Assembly (NCBI GenBank): GCA_902800525.1 | Contig: CADCEV010000005.1 | Span: forward strand, 1-64,000 | Source of the DNA: an uncultured Bacteroidales bacterium | GTDB lineage: Bacteria > Bacteroidota > Bacteroidia > Bacteroidales > Paludibacteraceae | Length of the DNA stretch: 64,000 bases | Reading direction: 5' to 3' | Shown: positions 26,114 through 34,526 of the stretch, piece by piece | Layout of the letters: every line of letters begins with the position of its first letter | How positions within the stretch are numbered: position 1 is the first letter of the stretch | Notes under the pieces: model-generated | The model's input: only the letters and a program-made list of their open reading frames with translations | The model's database searches: none | What the model was told of the DNA's origin: nothing | Position numbers and translations under genes: made by a program

Positions 26114-28120
26114 ATGAAAAAAAGTATAATGTGTAGTACCGGTGTAGATTGCGCCGGTACTATATTTTTGCCTTTTGAGGACGAGACTCCGTCTCAACTG
26201 TATGCAGAGGAGACCGAGATACAGAGACCCTCTTTGCGTCGCGCTCCGATTACAGTATGCGAAGAGGGCTGGGTTGCTACGCCAGACAATGGAAAGACAC
26301 TCTTGTCTAAAAGTTCTTACGATGTCCCTATCGGTTCGCCAAATGTCCTTTTGATTTTTGCTTTCTTTTACATGTGCTACAAATCCTATCTGCGCCATAA
26401 ACGCGCTGCTATTCTTATCCTTCTTCTCTGCCTTTCGCCCCTGAATAGTCTTCATGCAAACATCACCGCTCTTCGGCTGAATGCGGAGGCGTTCACAGCC
26501 GGCAGCAATATCCGTATCGAGCCAACTATCGCATCCGTTCCAGAAGGAGAGGTGTATATCTGCTGGTCGCTCTATTCAGACGCAGCCTGCACTCACGAAG
26601 TAGAAGGCTTCCGGTTTCATATTGATGCAGGCTTTGGCCACAATGCGGTTCAATGTACGGCTCCGACGATAGCGGGCACTTATTACCTCCATACGGCTAT
26701 TCACACGGAAGGCGGATGTATGGGGAGTATCGATTCGTACATAGTCTCACCGCTGATTGTATATCCTGAGGACGCAGATATTGTGTTCCGTCGTGATGCA
26801 CAGTCACCCGCCACGGTTCATCTTTTTCATGAGTCTGAATCGATGCGGGCTTATGCGGCAGTGCGGATTAGCCGTGCGACACTCGACAATCCGGAGTTGA
26901 GCGAATACGAGCGGTACAACTATTGGATTTCCTTTCCTTTTGATATACAGTTATCGGACATACATGGTTTCGGTACTATCGGAGAAGATTGGCGAATCTG
27001 TTATTACGACGGTCTTGGTCGTGCCCAAGAGGGATATTTTGCGGAACGGACGACCAACTGGGTTGCATTCGCGGACACCGATTCGGTCTTACATGCGGGT
27101 CAGGGATACCTATTGCAGTTCAATCCAGTCCAGATAGCATCACACGGCGATGGTCTATGGACGAACGGCGATGTAGGAACACTCTATTTCCCCGCCCAAT
27201 CCCGCATCTCGGAGATCATGAGTTGCGATGTAACTATTGCGGGTCTTCCGGAGAGTTACCGTTGCACGATCGACCTGTCCGATCAGTTAGGACCGGAAGG
27301 CGACCGTCGCAACAAAGACAGTTACTGGCGTTGCATCGGGATCCCCGGTTGGGGAGTTCCCAGTTCTCTTGACGGTGTATCGTACTTATACGAATGGGAT
27401 TCGTCAGACAACAGTCTTGAAGTTGTTCCGGCGGAGGGTTATGCCTTTGCTCCGGGTCACGCCTACCTGATTCAGAACGGCGATGCGTTCACCTGGCGAG
27501 GGCTGATTGTTCCGCGTTCAGCGTCTGAAGAACCATGGCGAGAGGGTGCTACATACAGCCAATACCGGATCGAAGTGTCAGAGAAGGAGTCGGTTCACGA
27601 CCGGACGTATATCCGTCTGAGCAATGAGGCATGGGTGACAGCCGGATTCGACTTAGGGCACGATTTGAGCAAAGAATGGAATAGCGGTCGCGCGAACATA
27701 TACACCCTGATTGAAGAAGAGTACGCAGCAGCCAATTGTATTCCCGACGATGATCAAAAGATCATTATTCCCCTCGGGTTGACCATACCGGTAGCAGGCA
27801 TTTACCGCATAGCGATAGGAGAAGCGAGTCAAGAGGATGAGTTAACCTCGTACGAGTCAGGGAAGCGCGGCACGGTGTTGGTGGATCGAGAGAGTAACCG
27901 ACGGACCACATTGAGCGGAGGGGAAGGATATACGGTATTCTTAGAGAAAGGCAGACATGATGACAGGTTCTATATAGAGATACCGCCGGCAAGTGTATTG
28001 CCGACGGAAACAAGAGTGACCGTGGCAGAAGAGAGAGGGAGGAAGGTCTGGATGAACGGCGGGCTTTATATCCTTCGCGGAGCGGATGTTTACACACTTC
28101 AGGGAATTAAAATTAAATGA
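26114..28120 (+). CDS. Secreted protein of unknown function with an N-terminal PIGSP-membrane segment
   Basis: As one ORF, 668 residues. Residues 1-73 are soluble with RRAPITVCEEGWVATPDNGKTLLS; 71-110 is hydrophobic (VPIGSPNVLLIFAFFYMCYKS, basic RHKR, then AAILILLLCLSPLNSLHA). A start at Met87 (26372) would give a standard signal peptide and a 582-residue secreted protein, so the first 86 residues may be a separate small membrane protein fused or overlapping in frame. The exported part is beta-rich with Trp/Tyr-rich segments and no motif I can assign, and ends GLYILRGADVYTLQGIKIK, a tail similar to that of the 322-2517 protein. It follows glgP by 15 bp and is probably on its transcript. Confidence 0.6.
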   Translation: MKKSIMCSTGVDCAGTIFLPFEDETPSQLYAEETEIQRPSLRRAPITVCEEGWVATPDNGKTLLSKSSYDVPIGSPNVLLIFAFFYMCYKSYLRHKRAAILILLLCLSPLNSLHANITALRLNAEAFTAGSNIRIEPTIASVPEGEVYICWSLYSDAACTHEVEGFRFHIDAGFGHNAVQCTAPTIAGTYYLHTAIHTEGGCMGSIDSYIVSPLIVYPEDADIVFRRDAQSPATVHLFHESESMRAYAAVRISRATLDNPELSEYERYNYWISFPFDIQLSDIHGFGTIGEDWRICYYDGLGRAQEGYFAERTTNWVAFADTDSVLHAGQGYLLQFNPVQIASHGDGLWTNGDVGTLYFPAQSRISEIMSCDVTIAGLPESYRCTIDLSDQLGPEGDRRNKDSYWRCIGIPGWGVPSSLDGVSYLYEWDSSDNSLEVVPAEGYAFAPGHAYLIQNGDAFTWRGLIVPRSASEEPWREGATYSQYRIEVSEKESVHDRTYIRLSNEAWVTAGFDLGHDLSKEWNSGRANIYTLIEEEYAAANCIPDDDQKIIIPLGLTIPVAGIYRIAIGEASQEDELTSYESGKRGTVLVDRESNRRTTLSGGEGYTVFLEKGRHDDRFYIEIPPASVLPTETRVTVAEERGRKVWMNGGLYILRGADVYTLQGIKIK

Positions 28121-28122
28121 CA

Positions 28123-28163
28123 GTCCCCCACCCCCCTCAGAAAAAGGGGGGATGGGGGTAGTC
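28123..28163. terminator. C/G-rich palindrome between convergent genes, possible bidirectional terminator
   Basis: Stem CCCCCC/GGGGGG with loop TCAGAAAAA, flanked by partial repeats (tccccca, tgggggta). It belongs to the palindrome family found inside genes, but here lies exactly between two convergent stop codons (28120 and 28186) and could end both transcripts, although no T-run is present. Confidence 0.5.
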
Positions 28164-28185
28164 TAAAAGCGCGGCAGAAAGGAGA

Positions 28186-29259
28186 TTACTTGTGTTGGGC
28201 AAGGCGGATGACTTCCTGCGCGATGCGTCGCGCTGAATCGGGTTGTGCGAGGGTGAGGATAGCCCGGTGCAGTTGGTCAAGGCGTTGGTCATCGGCGATG
28301 AGGGCGAGGGCGGTAGGTACGAGTTGAAGGGAAGCTTGTGCATCGGTGACGAGGACAGCTGCATCCTTTCGTACGAGCGCCATGGCGTTATGGGTCTGAT
28401 GGTCCTCGGCTACGTTAGGCGAGGGGACGAGTATGGCGGGTTTGCCGAGGAGGCACAGTTCGCTGATGGAGGAAGCGCCGGCACGTGAGATGACGAGGTC
28501 GGCTTGTGCATAACGGTCGGGCATGTCGGCGAGGAAAGGCAGAATCTCGAGTTGCTGGGAGAGGAGGTTAGCCTGCTGCACGCGAGCGAGGATCGAGTCG
28601 AAATAGGTTTTACCGGTTTGCCAGACGACATGGATATCGGCTTTGAGGAGGTCGTTGAGGTTCGCGAAGATCGCTTCGTTGATCGTGCGTGCTCCGAGGC
28701 TGCCCCCGATGATGAGTAGCGTTTTGCGGGGAGAGGGGTTACGGTGCCCGAGGGTGAGGTTTTGCCGGACGGGGTTGCCGGTAAGGATGAGTTTATCGGC
28801 GGGGAAGAAGCGCTCCATGCCCTCGTAAGCGACGCAGATCTTGGACGCTTTGTTACGGAGGATCTTATTGGTGACGCCGGCGAATCCGTTTTGTTCCTGG
28901 AGGAGGATAGGAATGCCCATTTGCGCAGCCGCCCACATAGCAGCACCGGAGGCATAGCCCCCTACCCCGACGGCGACGTCGGGTCGGAAGGTGCGGATGA
29001 CCGCTCGTACTTGGTGAATAGACTTGACGAGATCCGCCATGACGGAGATGTTCTTCCATGGTTGAGCACGGTTAAAGCCTCTGACGGGTAGTCCGACGAT
29101 CTGATAGCCGGCTTGCGGAACCCGCTCCATCTCCATGCGCCCGAGGGCGCCAACAAAAAGGATTTCCGCTTCGGGATCAAGCTCCTTCAGCGCATTAGCA
29201 ATACTGATGGCGGGGAAGATGTGTCCACCGGTTCCTCCGCCGGAAATGAGAAAACGCAT
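28186..29259 (-). CDS. murG: UDP-N-acetylglucosamine:lipid I N-acetylglucosaminyltransferase MurG
   Basis: 357 residues, GT28, GT-B fold. The N-terminal glycine-rich loop SGGGTGGHIFPAISIANAL, VGVGGYASGAAMWAA, HEQN-like LLQEQNGFAG, GGSLGARTINEA and SRAGASSISELCLLGKPAILVPSP are the family motifs. It converts lipid I to lipid II at the inner face of the cytoplasmic membrane. In most Bacteroidota murG follows ftsW inside the division cluster; here it is about 30 kb away on the other strand, next to truA. The start ATG at 29259 abuts a composite array. Confidence 0.95.
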   Translation of the reverse strand: MRFLISGGGTGGHIFPAISIANALKELDPEAEILFVGALGRMEMERVPQAGYQIVGLPVRGFNRAQPWKNISVMADLVKSIHQVRAVIRTFRPDVAVGVGGYASGAAMWAAAQMGIPILLQEQNGFAGVTNKILRNKASKICVAYEGMERFFPADKLILTGNPVRQNLTLGHRNPSPRKTLLIIGGSLGARTINEAIFANLNDLLKADIHVVWQTGKTYFDSILARVQQANLLSQQLEILPFLADMPDRYAQADLVISRAGASSISELCLLGKPAILVPSPNVAEDHQTHNAMALVRKDAAVLVTDAQASLQLVPTALALIADDQRLDQLHRAILTLAQPDSARRIAQEVIRLAQHK

Positions 29260-29262
29260 TAT

Positions 29263-29360
29263 TACAATTCACAATTTACAATTCACAATTCACAATTTAC
29301 AATTCTTAGCCCTAAAGGGCACGATTATTTGGCAAAGCCAAATTTTTACAATTATTTTTT
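29263..29360. repeat. Composite array with two hairpins between truA and murG
   Basis: ACAATTC/ACAATTT heptads (29263-29305), hairpin GCCCTAAAGGGC (29309-29320), CGATTA, hairpin TTTGGCAAAGCCAAA (29328-29342), then TTTACAATTATTT. A structurally parallel element with different stem sequences is at 59832-59980. The truA stop codon lies in the first hairpin. Confidence 0.85.
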
Positions 29361-30091
29361 TCGAGGGGGTATTTAATGGCAACCAAGGAGAGGCCTTCGG
29401 GCGGGGCGGAATGGCCGGCAAGGGTGCGGTCATGGGCGGCAAGGATAGCGGCGAGGCGTGAAGGGGGAATCTTGGAACGGCCGACATCAAAGAGCGTACC
29501 GACGACAGCCCGCACCATATTGCGCAGGAAGCGGTCGGCAGAGATAACGAAAAAAGCTTCGGTATCGGAGGTCTGTATCCACCGCGCTTCGCGGACATCG
29601 CAGATCGTGGTCTTGACATCCGTATGCGTACGGCAGAAGGAAGCAAAATCCTGTTTGCCGAGGAGGAGTTGTGCGGCGGTGTTCATGGCATCGAAGTCGA
29701 GTCCGGGTGCCACGCGTGTATGGGTCGGGTACAGGAAAGGGTCTTTGCGCGTGATGATACGATAGTGATAGGTCCGTTCGAGGGCATCAAAGCGGGCGTG
29801 CGCATCATCGGGGACGGGATAGAGGTCCCGAACGGCTATAGCAGGGGGGAGGAGGTTATTGAGTCTCGGGGCGAGATTAGGCGGCAGGGGGTTCGGGAAA
29901 TCGAAATGCGCGACCATCATATCGGCATGGACACCTGCGTCGGTTCTGCCGGCGAAGGTAAGAGGCACGGGCTGACGGAGGATCGTAGCGAAAGCCGATT
30001 CAAGAACCGATTGGACGGTGACGCCGTTGGGCTGCGATTGGGAGCCGTGGAAGGGGGTGCCGAGATATGAGAAAACGATAAAAAAACGCAT
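29312..30091 (-). CDS. truA: tRNA pseudouridine(38-40) synthase TruA
   Basis: 259 residues. The catalytic Asp is in FAGRTDAGVHA (about 47-57); the YHYRI segment, the FCRTHTDVKTT region and FLRNMVRAVVGTLFDVGR are TruA motifs. The domain should end at IKYP; the last 13 residues (LEKNNCKNLALPNNRAL) are read out of the composite repeat element and stop inside its hairpin. Function is unlikely to suffer. It lies downstream of the flippase gene across an array. Confidence 0.93.
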   Translation of the reverse strand: MRFFIVFSYLGTPFHGSQSQPNGVTVQSVLESAFATILRQPVPLTFAGRTDAGVHADMMVAHFDFPNPLPPNLAPRLNNLLPPAIAVRDLYPVPDDAHARFDALERTYHYRIITRKDPFLYPTHTRVAPGLDFDAMNTAAQLLLGKQDFASFCRTHTDVKTTICDVREARWIQTSDTEAFFVISADRFLRNMVRAVVGTLFDVGRSKIPPSRLAAILAAHDRTLAGHSAPPEGLSLVAIKYPLEKNNCKNLALPNNRAL

Positions 30092-30167
30092 TTACAATTC
30101 ACAATTTACAATGCACAATGCACAATTTACGATTTATCGACGATTGAAATTTAATTGACGATTTAAT
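30092..30167. repeat. ACAATTC / GACGATTT array between flippase and truA
   Basis: TTACAATTC-type heptads pass into GCACAAT units and then into ACGATTT/GACGATT units. The last part encodes the C-terminus LNRQLNFNRR of the flippase. Confidence 0.85.
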
Positions 30168-31678
30168 GTATTTGCTATTTGAGTATTGATTTCGGGGGAG
30201 AGGGCGGATTTATAAGCTATGAAGAGACCGGGACCAAGGATGAGGAGAGAGCGGAGGATACTGTCGAGCCAGATGTTGAGCGACGGGACGTAGAGGGTCC
30301 AGAGGTGATTGAGGGCAAAGAGGGAAACGAGGAGAAGGAGGATAAGACACCAGTTTTTATCCACGACATGGATACGGCAGAGGGGGACAATGAGGGCGAC
30401 GGTGAGGGCGATATAAAGGGTATAGGAAAGGAGATTGCTGAGTGCAGCACCGTTCATGCCATAGCGGGGAACGAGATAATTATTGAGGAAGAGCGCGCTG
30501 ATGGTAAGAGCGAGCGAGACGAAGAGGCTGAAGGCATAGAAGCGGCTATAGTTGAGGGCGGTATAACAGATAGAGAAGGTACCCAAGACGAGTTGGCTAA
30601 GCCCGAGGATGAGGACTACGTATTTCGCTTGGGCGAAGGTGGCGCCATTGGGCAAGATATGGAAGATAAGGTCAATGTTGACCCACATCGCCAGTAAGAT
30701 AAAGCCGCCGATGAGGAGCATATTGCGTGTGACCTGATTGATGAGGTGTGAGCATTCGGAATAGTTCCGGTCCTTAATAGCCCGTGCCAGTTGTGGTGAA
30801 GCGATAGCGGCGAGGGAGCGGTTCGGAACGGAGACCATGACCGCCATATAGGTAGCGATAGCGAAGATGCCGGTGTTATCGAGTCCCATCTTAGCGGTAA
30901 CGAAGAAAGAGGAGATGGTAGGCGCCAAGACGGTAGTAAGAGCCGAGAGGAGGAGGAAGCCGGTATAGGTGAAATATCGGCGGATAAGGGGTTTATTCTC
31001 CCGGATGAAGTTCCAGTCAGGCCTGAGTCTGATCGGTTTGAGGGAGAAGAAATAGATCATATTGATTGTAGCGGCGAGGGCGTAATTGAGGCAAAGGGCG
31101 ATGACCATACCGTCCATAGAAAGGAGCCGGAAGGCATAGAGGAGATAGATCGCCAGAAGTCCGATGCGCACGACCAATTCCCGTACAGCACGCGGCACGA
31201 CGATATTCATGAGGACATTGCAGGTAGATTCGCAGATGGTTTGATAGAGCATGAAGAAAGCGAGAGGGAGTACGAAATAATAGTACTCGACGAAGAGGGG
31301 AGATTTATCTCCGAACCATGCTCCCAAGGGGACGCGGCATGCCCAATAGACGAGGGCGAAGATGAGGAATCCGACAAAAGGAACAGCGAGTGCCCAGAAG
31401 AAGAAGCCGTGGTCGGGGTCGGAGGATGAAGTTGTTTGAGGGTTTGAAATTGTTTGAGGGTTAGAGAAATAGGGGTAGAAGCGGATGATGGAGGTGTTGG
31501 TACCCAATTGTGCAAGGCCGATGAAAAGGGTAGCGGCATCGATAAGCACCCGCGTCAACCCGATTTCCTCGGGGGTGAGGAAACGGGTTAACACGAAGAA
31601 AGTGGTGACAACGCCGACGGCGATGCCCAGATAGGTAACTATCGTACCACGGATCGATTGCTTAGCGATGACGCCCAT
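30134..31678 (-). CDS. Oligosaccharide flippase family protein (MOP/Wzx-like)
   Basis: 514 residues from ATG 31678 (MGVIAKQSIRGTIVTYLGIAVG); the longer ORF start at 31750 runs through the composite array and is rejected. About 12-14 membrane helices, MOP superfamily polysaccharide-export fold, with FLTPEEIGLTRVLIDAA near the start as in Wzx-like proteins. It probably flips a lipid-linked glycan; the substrate is unknown. A TCAAACCC array encodes SNPQTISNPQTTSSS in a loop (about 74-88). The C-terminus (LNRQLNFNRR) comes from a GACGATT array. Confidence 0.82.
   Translation of the reverse strand: MGVIAKQSIRGTIVTYLGIAVGVVTTFFVLTRFLTPEEIGLTRVLIDAATLFIGLAQLGTNTSIIRFYPYFSNPQTISNPQTTSSSDPDHGFFFWALAVPFVGFLIFALVYWACRVPLGAWFGDKSPLFVEYYYFVLPLAFFMLYQTICESTCNVLMNIVVPRAVRELVVRIGLLAIYLLYAFRLLSMDGMVIALCLNYALAATINMIYFFSLKPIRLRPDWNFIRENKPLIRRYFTYTGFLLLSALTTVLAPTISSFFVTAKMGLDNTGIFAIATYMAVMVSVPNRSLAAIASPQLARAIKDRNYSECSHLINQVTRNMLLIGGFILLAMWVNIDLIFHILPNGATFAQAKYVVLILGLSQLVLGTFSICYTALNYSRFYAFSLFVSLALTISALFLNNYLVPRYGMNGAALSNLLSYTLYIALTVALIVPLCRIHVVDKNWCLILLLLVSLFALNHLWTLYVPSLNIWLDSILRSLLILGPGLFIAYKSALSPEINTQIANTLNRQLNFNRR
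31420..31470. repeat. GTTTGAGG octamer array inside the flippase gene
   Basis: gaagttgtttgagg, gtttgaaattgtttgagg, gttagag. In frame, encoding SNPQTISNPQTTSS. Confidence 0.8.
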
Positions 31679-31682
31679 GATA

Positions 31683-31835
31683 AAGTTGATAGTTGATAGT
31701 TGAAAGTGGAGAGAAGTTGGATAGTTATTAGTAGAAAGTTTTATAAACAACAGTGGTAAAACTATAAACTATAAACTATAAACTATAAACTAAAGGACTT
31801 CTTTAAACTTTAAACTTTCAACTTTAAACTGTAAA
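31683..31835. repeat. 150-bp composite heptad element, copy 2
   Basis: GTTGATA, GTTGATA, GTTGAAA, then AGAAGTTGGATAGTTATTAGTAGAAAGT, a centre of about 25 bp, four to five TATAAAC units, CTAAAGGACTTCTTTAAAC and TTTAAAC/TTTCAAC units. Same order as 19829-19978. It lies between the flippase and the first FKBP gene. Confidence 0.8.
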
Positions 31836-31836
31836 A

Positions 31837-33087
31837 TTACTTAATTTCCAGGAGTTCGACGGTGAAGATGAGGGTTGCATAGGGCGGGATTGATTGTCCG
31901 GCACCGCGTTCTCCATAACCGAGCTCGTAAGGGATATAGAGTTTGTATTTCGAGCCAACAGGCATGAGTTGGAGTCCTTCGGTCCAACCTTTGATAACGC
32001 CATTGAGAGGGAACTCGATGGGTTCACCGCGTTTATAGGAGCTATCGAAGACGGTACCATCGATGAGTGTACCTTCATAGTGCACTTTGACGGTTTGGTC
32101 AGCGGTCGGTTTTTTGCCTTTGCCCTGCACGAGCACTTCGTACTGGAGTCCGGAATCGGTTACCTTAACGCCATCACGGAGTTTATTCTCCTCCAAGAAC
32201 TGAGCGCCTTCCTCTTTGGTAGCGCCATAGCGGAGACGCGAGATGACAGACTCCACATAGGCGCTGGCGGTCTGGAGATCCATTTGGTCGGTGTAGTTAT
32301 AGAGTCCGTTGATGAAGCCCTGTTTGATCAGGTCATAGTTGGTCTCGAGTCCCGAGATACCGAGCAGACCGACGGGTTCTTGTTCGCGGATCGTTTTGCC
32401 GACGTTCTTACCCATAGCTGCCACCTGCGGGTTGTGGGTTTTCTGTTTGAGCGCGTCATTGAGGGCATCGATGAACTCATCGACCGCCTCTCCGGTGGTG
32501 TCATTAGCGAGGAGATAGGTTTTGATTTGTCCGCCGTTCATGAGACCGAAGGCATAGTTGATGGAATCGATGTTGGATTTGAGTTCGATTGTTTTGGCTT
32601 TCTTGGGGCACTTGGCAGTGATGGGTTTTCCGGCTTTTTCTCCGTCAGCAGCACCTTGATAGTTCTGCATGAGGAAAGATTCTGCGTCTGCAGGGAGCAT
32701 GACGGTAGTGTCCTGATAGATACCGTTAACGAGTCCCTGGAGGAAGATTTTCTCATTGAGCGTCCACGCGGAGTTGTCAGCGAGACCGTTTTTCTCAAAG
32801 CCCTTGATCGAGTTACCGAACTGACGTCCAGCTTGTGCGAACTCGCTGAGGGATTCTTCGGATTGGTTGAGATAGCCTGCTTCGAGCGCATCAATGAACT
32901 CCGCAACGGCTTCGTCTGAGCTATCGTTAGCGAGGTAATACATTTTGATTTGCATACCGTTGATCAAACCGAGTGCGTAGTTGACGGAGTCGGTTTCGTC
33001 AGTCAGGTTCACTTCGCGTGCCTGATAACTGTTGCCGCAGGAAACCATTGCCAGTGCGGCCAAGAGAAAAATACTAAATTTTTTCAT
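31837..33087 (-). CDS. FKBP-type peptidyl-prolyl isomerase lipoprotein with duplicated N-domain
   Basis: 416 residues from ATG 33087. Lipoprotein signal [17 protein letters not shown]. Two related FKBP_N-like helical repeats follow (about 33-130 and 170-280; compare [23 protein letters not shown] with [23 protein letters not shown]), then a catalytic FKBP domain (about 315-415) with [41 protein letters not shown] and [15 protein letters not shown]. It catalyses prolyl isomerisation in the periplasm. The catalytic domain is nearly identical to that of the next gene, even at the DNA level. Confidence 0.9.
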   Translation of the reverse strand: MKKFSIFLLAALAMVSCGNSYQAREVNLTDETDSVNYALGLINGMQIKMYYLANDSSDEAVAEFIDALEAGYLNQSEESLSEFAQAGRQFGNSIKGFEKNGLADNSAWTLNEKIFLQGLVNGIYQDTTVMLPADAESFLMQNYQGAADGEKAGKPITAKCPKKAKTIELKSNIDSINYAFGLMNGGQIKTYLLANDTTGEAVDEFIDALNDALKQKTHNPQVAAMGKNVGKTIREQEPVGLLGISGLETNYDLIKQGFINGLYNYTDQMDLQTASAYVESVISRLRYGATKEEGAQFLEENKLRDGVKVTDSGLQYEVLVQGKGKKPTADQTVKVHYEGTLIDGTVFDSSYKRGEPIEFPLNGVIKGWTEGLQLMPVGSKYKLYIPYELGYGERGAGQSIPPYATLIFTVELLEIK

Positions 33088-33125
33088 AAATTTAAATGCG
33101 TTTAAATTTCTGGAGCTTCGGCAGC

Positions 33126-33156
33126 GTCGAGTGGTGTAAGCGAGCTTACACTCGAC
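33126..33156. terminator. Hairpin between the two FKBP genes
   Basis: Arms GTCGA-(gtg)-GTGTAAG and CTTACAC-TCGAC, loop CGAG. No T-run. It may be a weak terminator, an mRNA processing signal or a repeat hairpin. Confidence 0.45.
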
Positions 33157-33180
33157 TTGCACGAACCTTCATTTTTGTTA

Positions 33181-33765
33181 TTATTCGATACCTAAGAGTT
33201 CGACGGTGAAGATGAGTGCGGCATAGGGCGGGATTGATTGTCCGGCACCGCGCTCCCCGTAGGCGAGTTGGTAAGGGATGAAGAATTTGTACTTCGAGCC
33301 GATCGACATGAGCTGGAGTCCTTCGGTCCAACCTTTGATAACGCCATTGAGGGGGAAGGAGATAGATTCGCCTCGTTTGTAGGAGCTATCGAAGACGGTA
33401 CCGTCGATGAGTGTACCTTCATAGTGAACCCGCACGGTGTCGGTAGCTTTGGGTTTTTGTCCGAGCGATGGTTCGAGTATCTCGTACTGGAGTCCGGAGG
33501 GTGTCACTTTGACTCCTTCGCGTTTGGCATTCTCGGCGAGGAACTTTTCCCCGTCGGCTTTAGCGGCTCCGGCGATCTTCTGCTCCAGTTCCTGGAAGAA
33601 GGTGTTGAGTACTTGTTGCGCCTCCTGATAGGTGATTTTGGGTTGTGTGTGGGTGAGCACATCTTCGATACCTGCGGCGAGATCCTGATAGTTTAGGCTC
33701 TCTACGCCGCTACCCATTAAGTTTTGTCCCATGGAGAGACCTAATGCATAACTAATTTTGTCCAT
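33181..33765 (-). CDS. FKBP-type peptidyl-prolyl isomerase (FklB-like)
   Basis: 194 residues, no signal peptide: a short FKBP_N-like dimerisation segment (MDKISYALGLSMGQNLMGSG, about 1-85) and one FKBP domain (about 95-194) with [22 protein letters not shown] and [13 protein letters not shown]. Probably cytoplasmic folding helper. The FKBP domain shares long identical DNA stretches with the neighbouring lipoprotein gene (31837-33087), including synonymous positions, so the pair arose by recent duplication or is kept similar by gene conversion. Confidence 0.92.
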   Translation of the reverse strand: MDKISYALGLSMGQNLMGSGVESLNYQDLAAGIEDVLTHTQPKITYQEAQQVLNTFFQELEQKIAGAAKADGEKFLAENAKREGVKVTPSGLQYEILEPSLGQKPKATDTVRVHYEGTLIDGTVFDSSYKRGESISFPLNGVIKGWTEGLQLMSIGSKYKFFIPYQLAYGERGAGQSIPPYAALIFTVELLGIE

Positions 33766-33773
33766 GATAGTAT

Positions 33774-33845
33774 AAATTAAAAATTAAAAATTACGAATTA
33801 AAAATTAAAAATTATGAATTAAAAATTCAAAATTATTGACGATTG
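33774..33845. repeat. AATTAAA heptad array between ribE and FKBP
   Basis: Seven or more units, partly AATTACG/AATTATG variants, ending in TTGACGATTG, which supplies the last codons and stop of ribE (ILNRQ). Confidence 0.88.
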
Positions 33846-34456
33846 AGAATTGCTGCATAGCGCGCCATGTATTTGCCGAGGATGTCGAACTCGAGGTTGA
33901 CGACGGTGCCGACTTGGATGTATTTGAAGTTGGTATTCTCCTCGGTGTAGGGGATGATGCAGACGGAGACGTAGCCTTTGCTGCCTTGTATATCCGGTTC
34001 GCAGGCGGTGAGGCTGACGCCGTTGATGGTGACAGAGCCTTTGTCCACGCAGAAATATCCGCGGGTGATCATCTCTTTGGTGGAGTCGTATTCAAAGCGG
34101 TAGTACCAGCTTCCATCGGTTTCGTGGGCGTCAATACAAACGGCTTTCTGATCGACGTGTCCCTGGACGATATGTCCGTCGAGACGTCCTCCCATGAGCA
34201 TGGAACGCTCCACGTTGACATAATCGCCGACTTGGAGGAGATCGAGATTGGTGAGACGCAGGGTTTCCTGCATCGCGGTGACGGTATAGAGGTCACCTTC
34301 GATCTTAACGACCGTGAGGCAGACGCCGTTATGGGCAATAGATTGATCGATAGTCAGCGGTTCGCCAAAGGGGTTGCGAAGCGTAAAATGTTTATTCGTT
34401 TGCTCGGTCTCAATCTTCACGACCTGAGCCATAGTTTCTACAATTCCTGAAAACAT
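33833..34456 (-). CDS. ribE: Riboflavin synthase (alpha chain)
   Basis: 207 residues: two lumazine-binding repeats (1-97 and 98-195), each with the conserved pattern, MFSGIVETMAQV at the start, SIAHNGVCLTV, GRLDGHIVQGHVD and SVTINGVSLT. Dismutates 6,7-dimethyl-8-ribityllumazine to riboflavin. It is alone among flippase and FKBP genes; other rib genes are not in the window and I see no FMN riboswitch. The last residues lie in the flanking array. Confidence 0.94.
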   Translation of the reverse strand: MFSGIVETMAQVVKIETEQTNKHFTLRNPFGEPLTIDQSIAHNGVCLTVVKIEGDLYTVTAMQETLRLTNLDLLQVGDYVNVERSMLMGGRLDGHIVQGHVDQKAVCIDAHETDGSWYYRFEYDSTKEMITRGYFCVDKGSVTINGVSLTACEPDIQGSKGYVSVCIIPYTEENTNFKYIQVGTVVNLEFDILGKYMARYAAILNRQ

Positions 34457-34457
34457 A

Positions 34458-34526
34458 ATATTAATTGACGATTTGACGATTTACGATTTAACGATTTATT
34501 GACGATTTAAATTTATTTACGATTTA
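34458..34526. repeat. GACGATTT/ACGATTT array after the second flippase gene
   Basis: Contains one exact copy (34475-34502) of a 28-bp string found four times in 2.3 kb. It is built of ACGATTT units of 7-8 bp. Confidence 0.88.

Noticed and set aside
26098-26114. Terminator between glgP and the unknown secreted protein
   Set aside because: Only 15 bp separate the genes and no hairpin with T-run is present.
31679-31750. N-terminal extension of the flippase to 31750
   Set aside because: The added residues are pure array translation (LSTNNYPTSLHFQLSTINF); the family starts at MGVIAKQSIRG.
33833-34520. FMN riboswitch upstream of ribE
   Set aside because: The upstream spacer is a GACGATTT array without the conserved RFN-element core.
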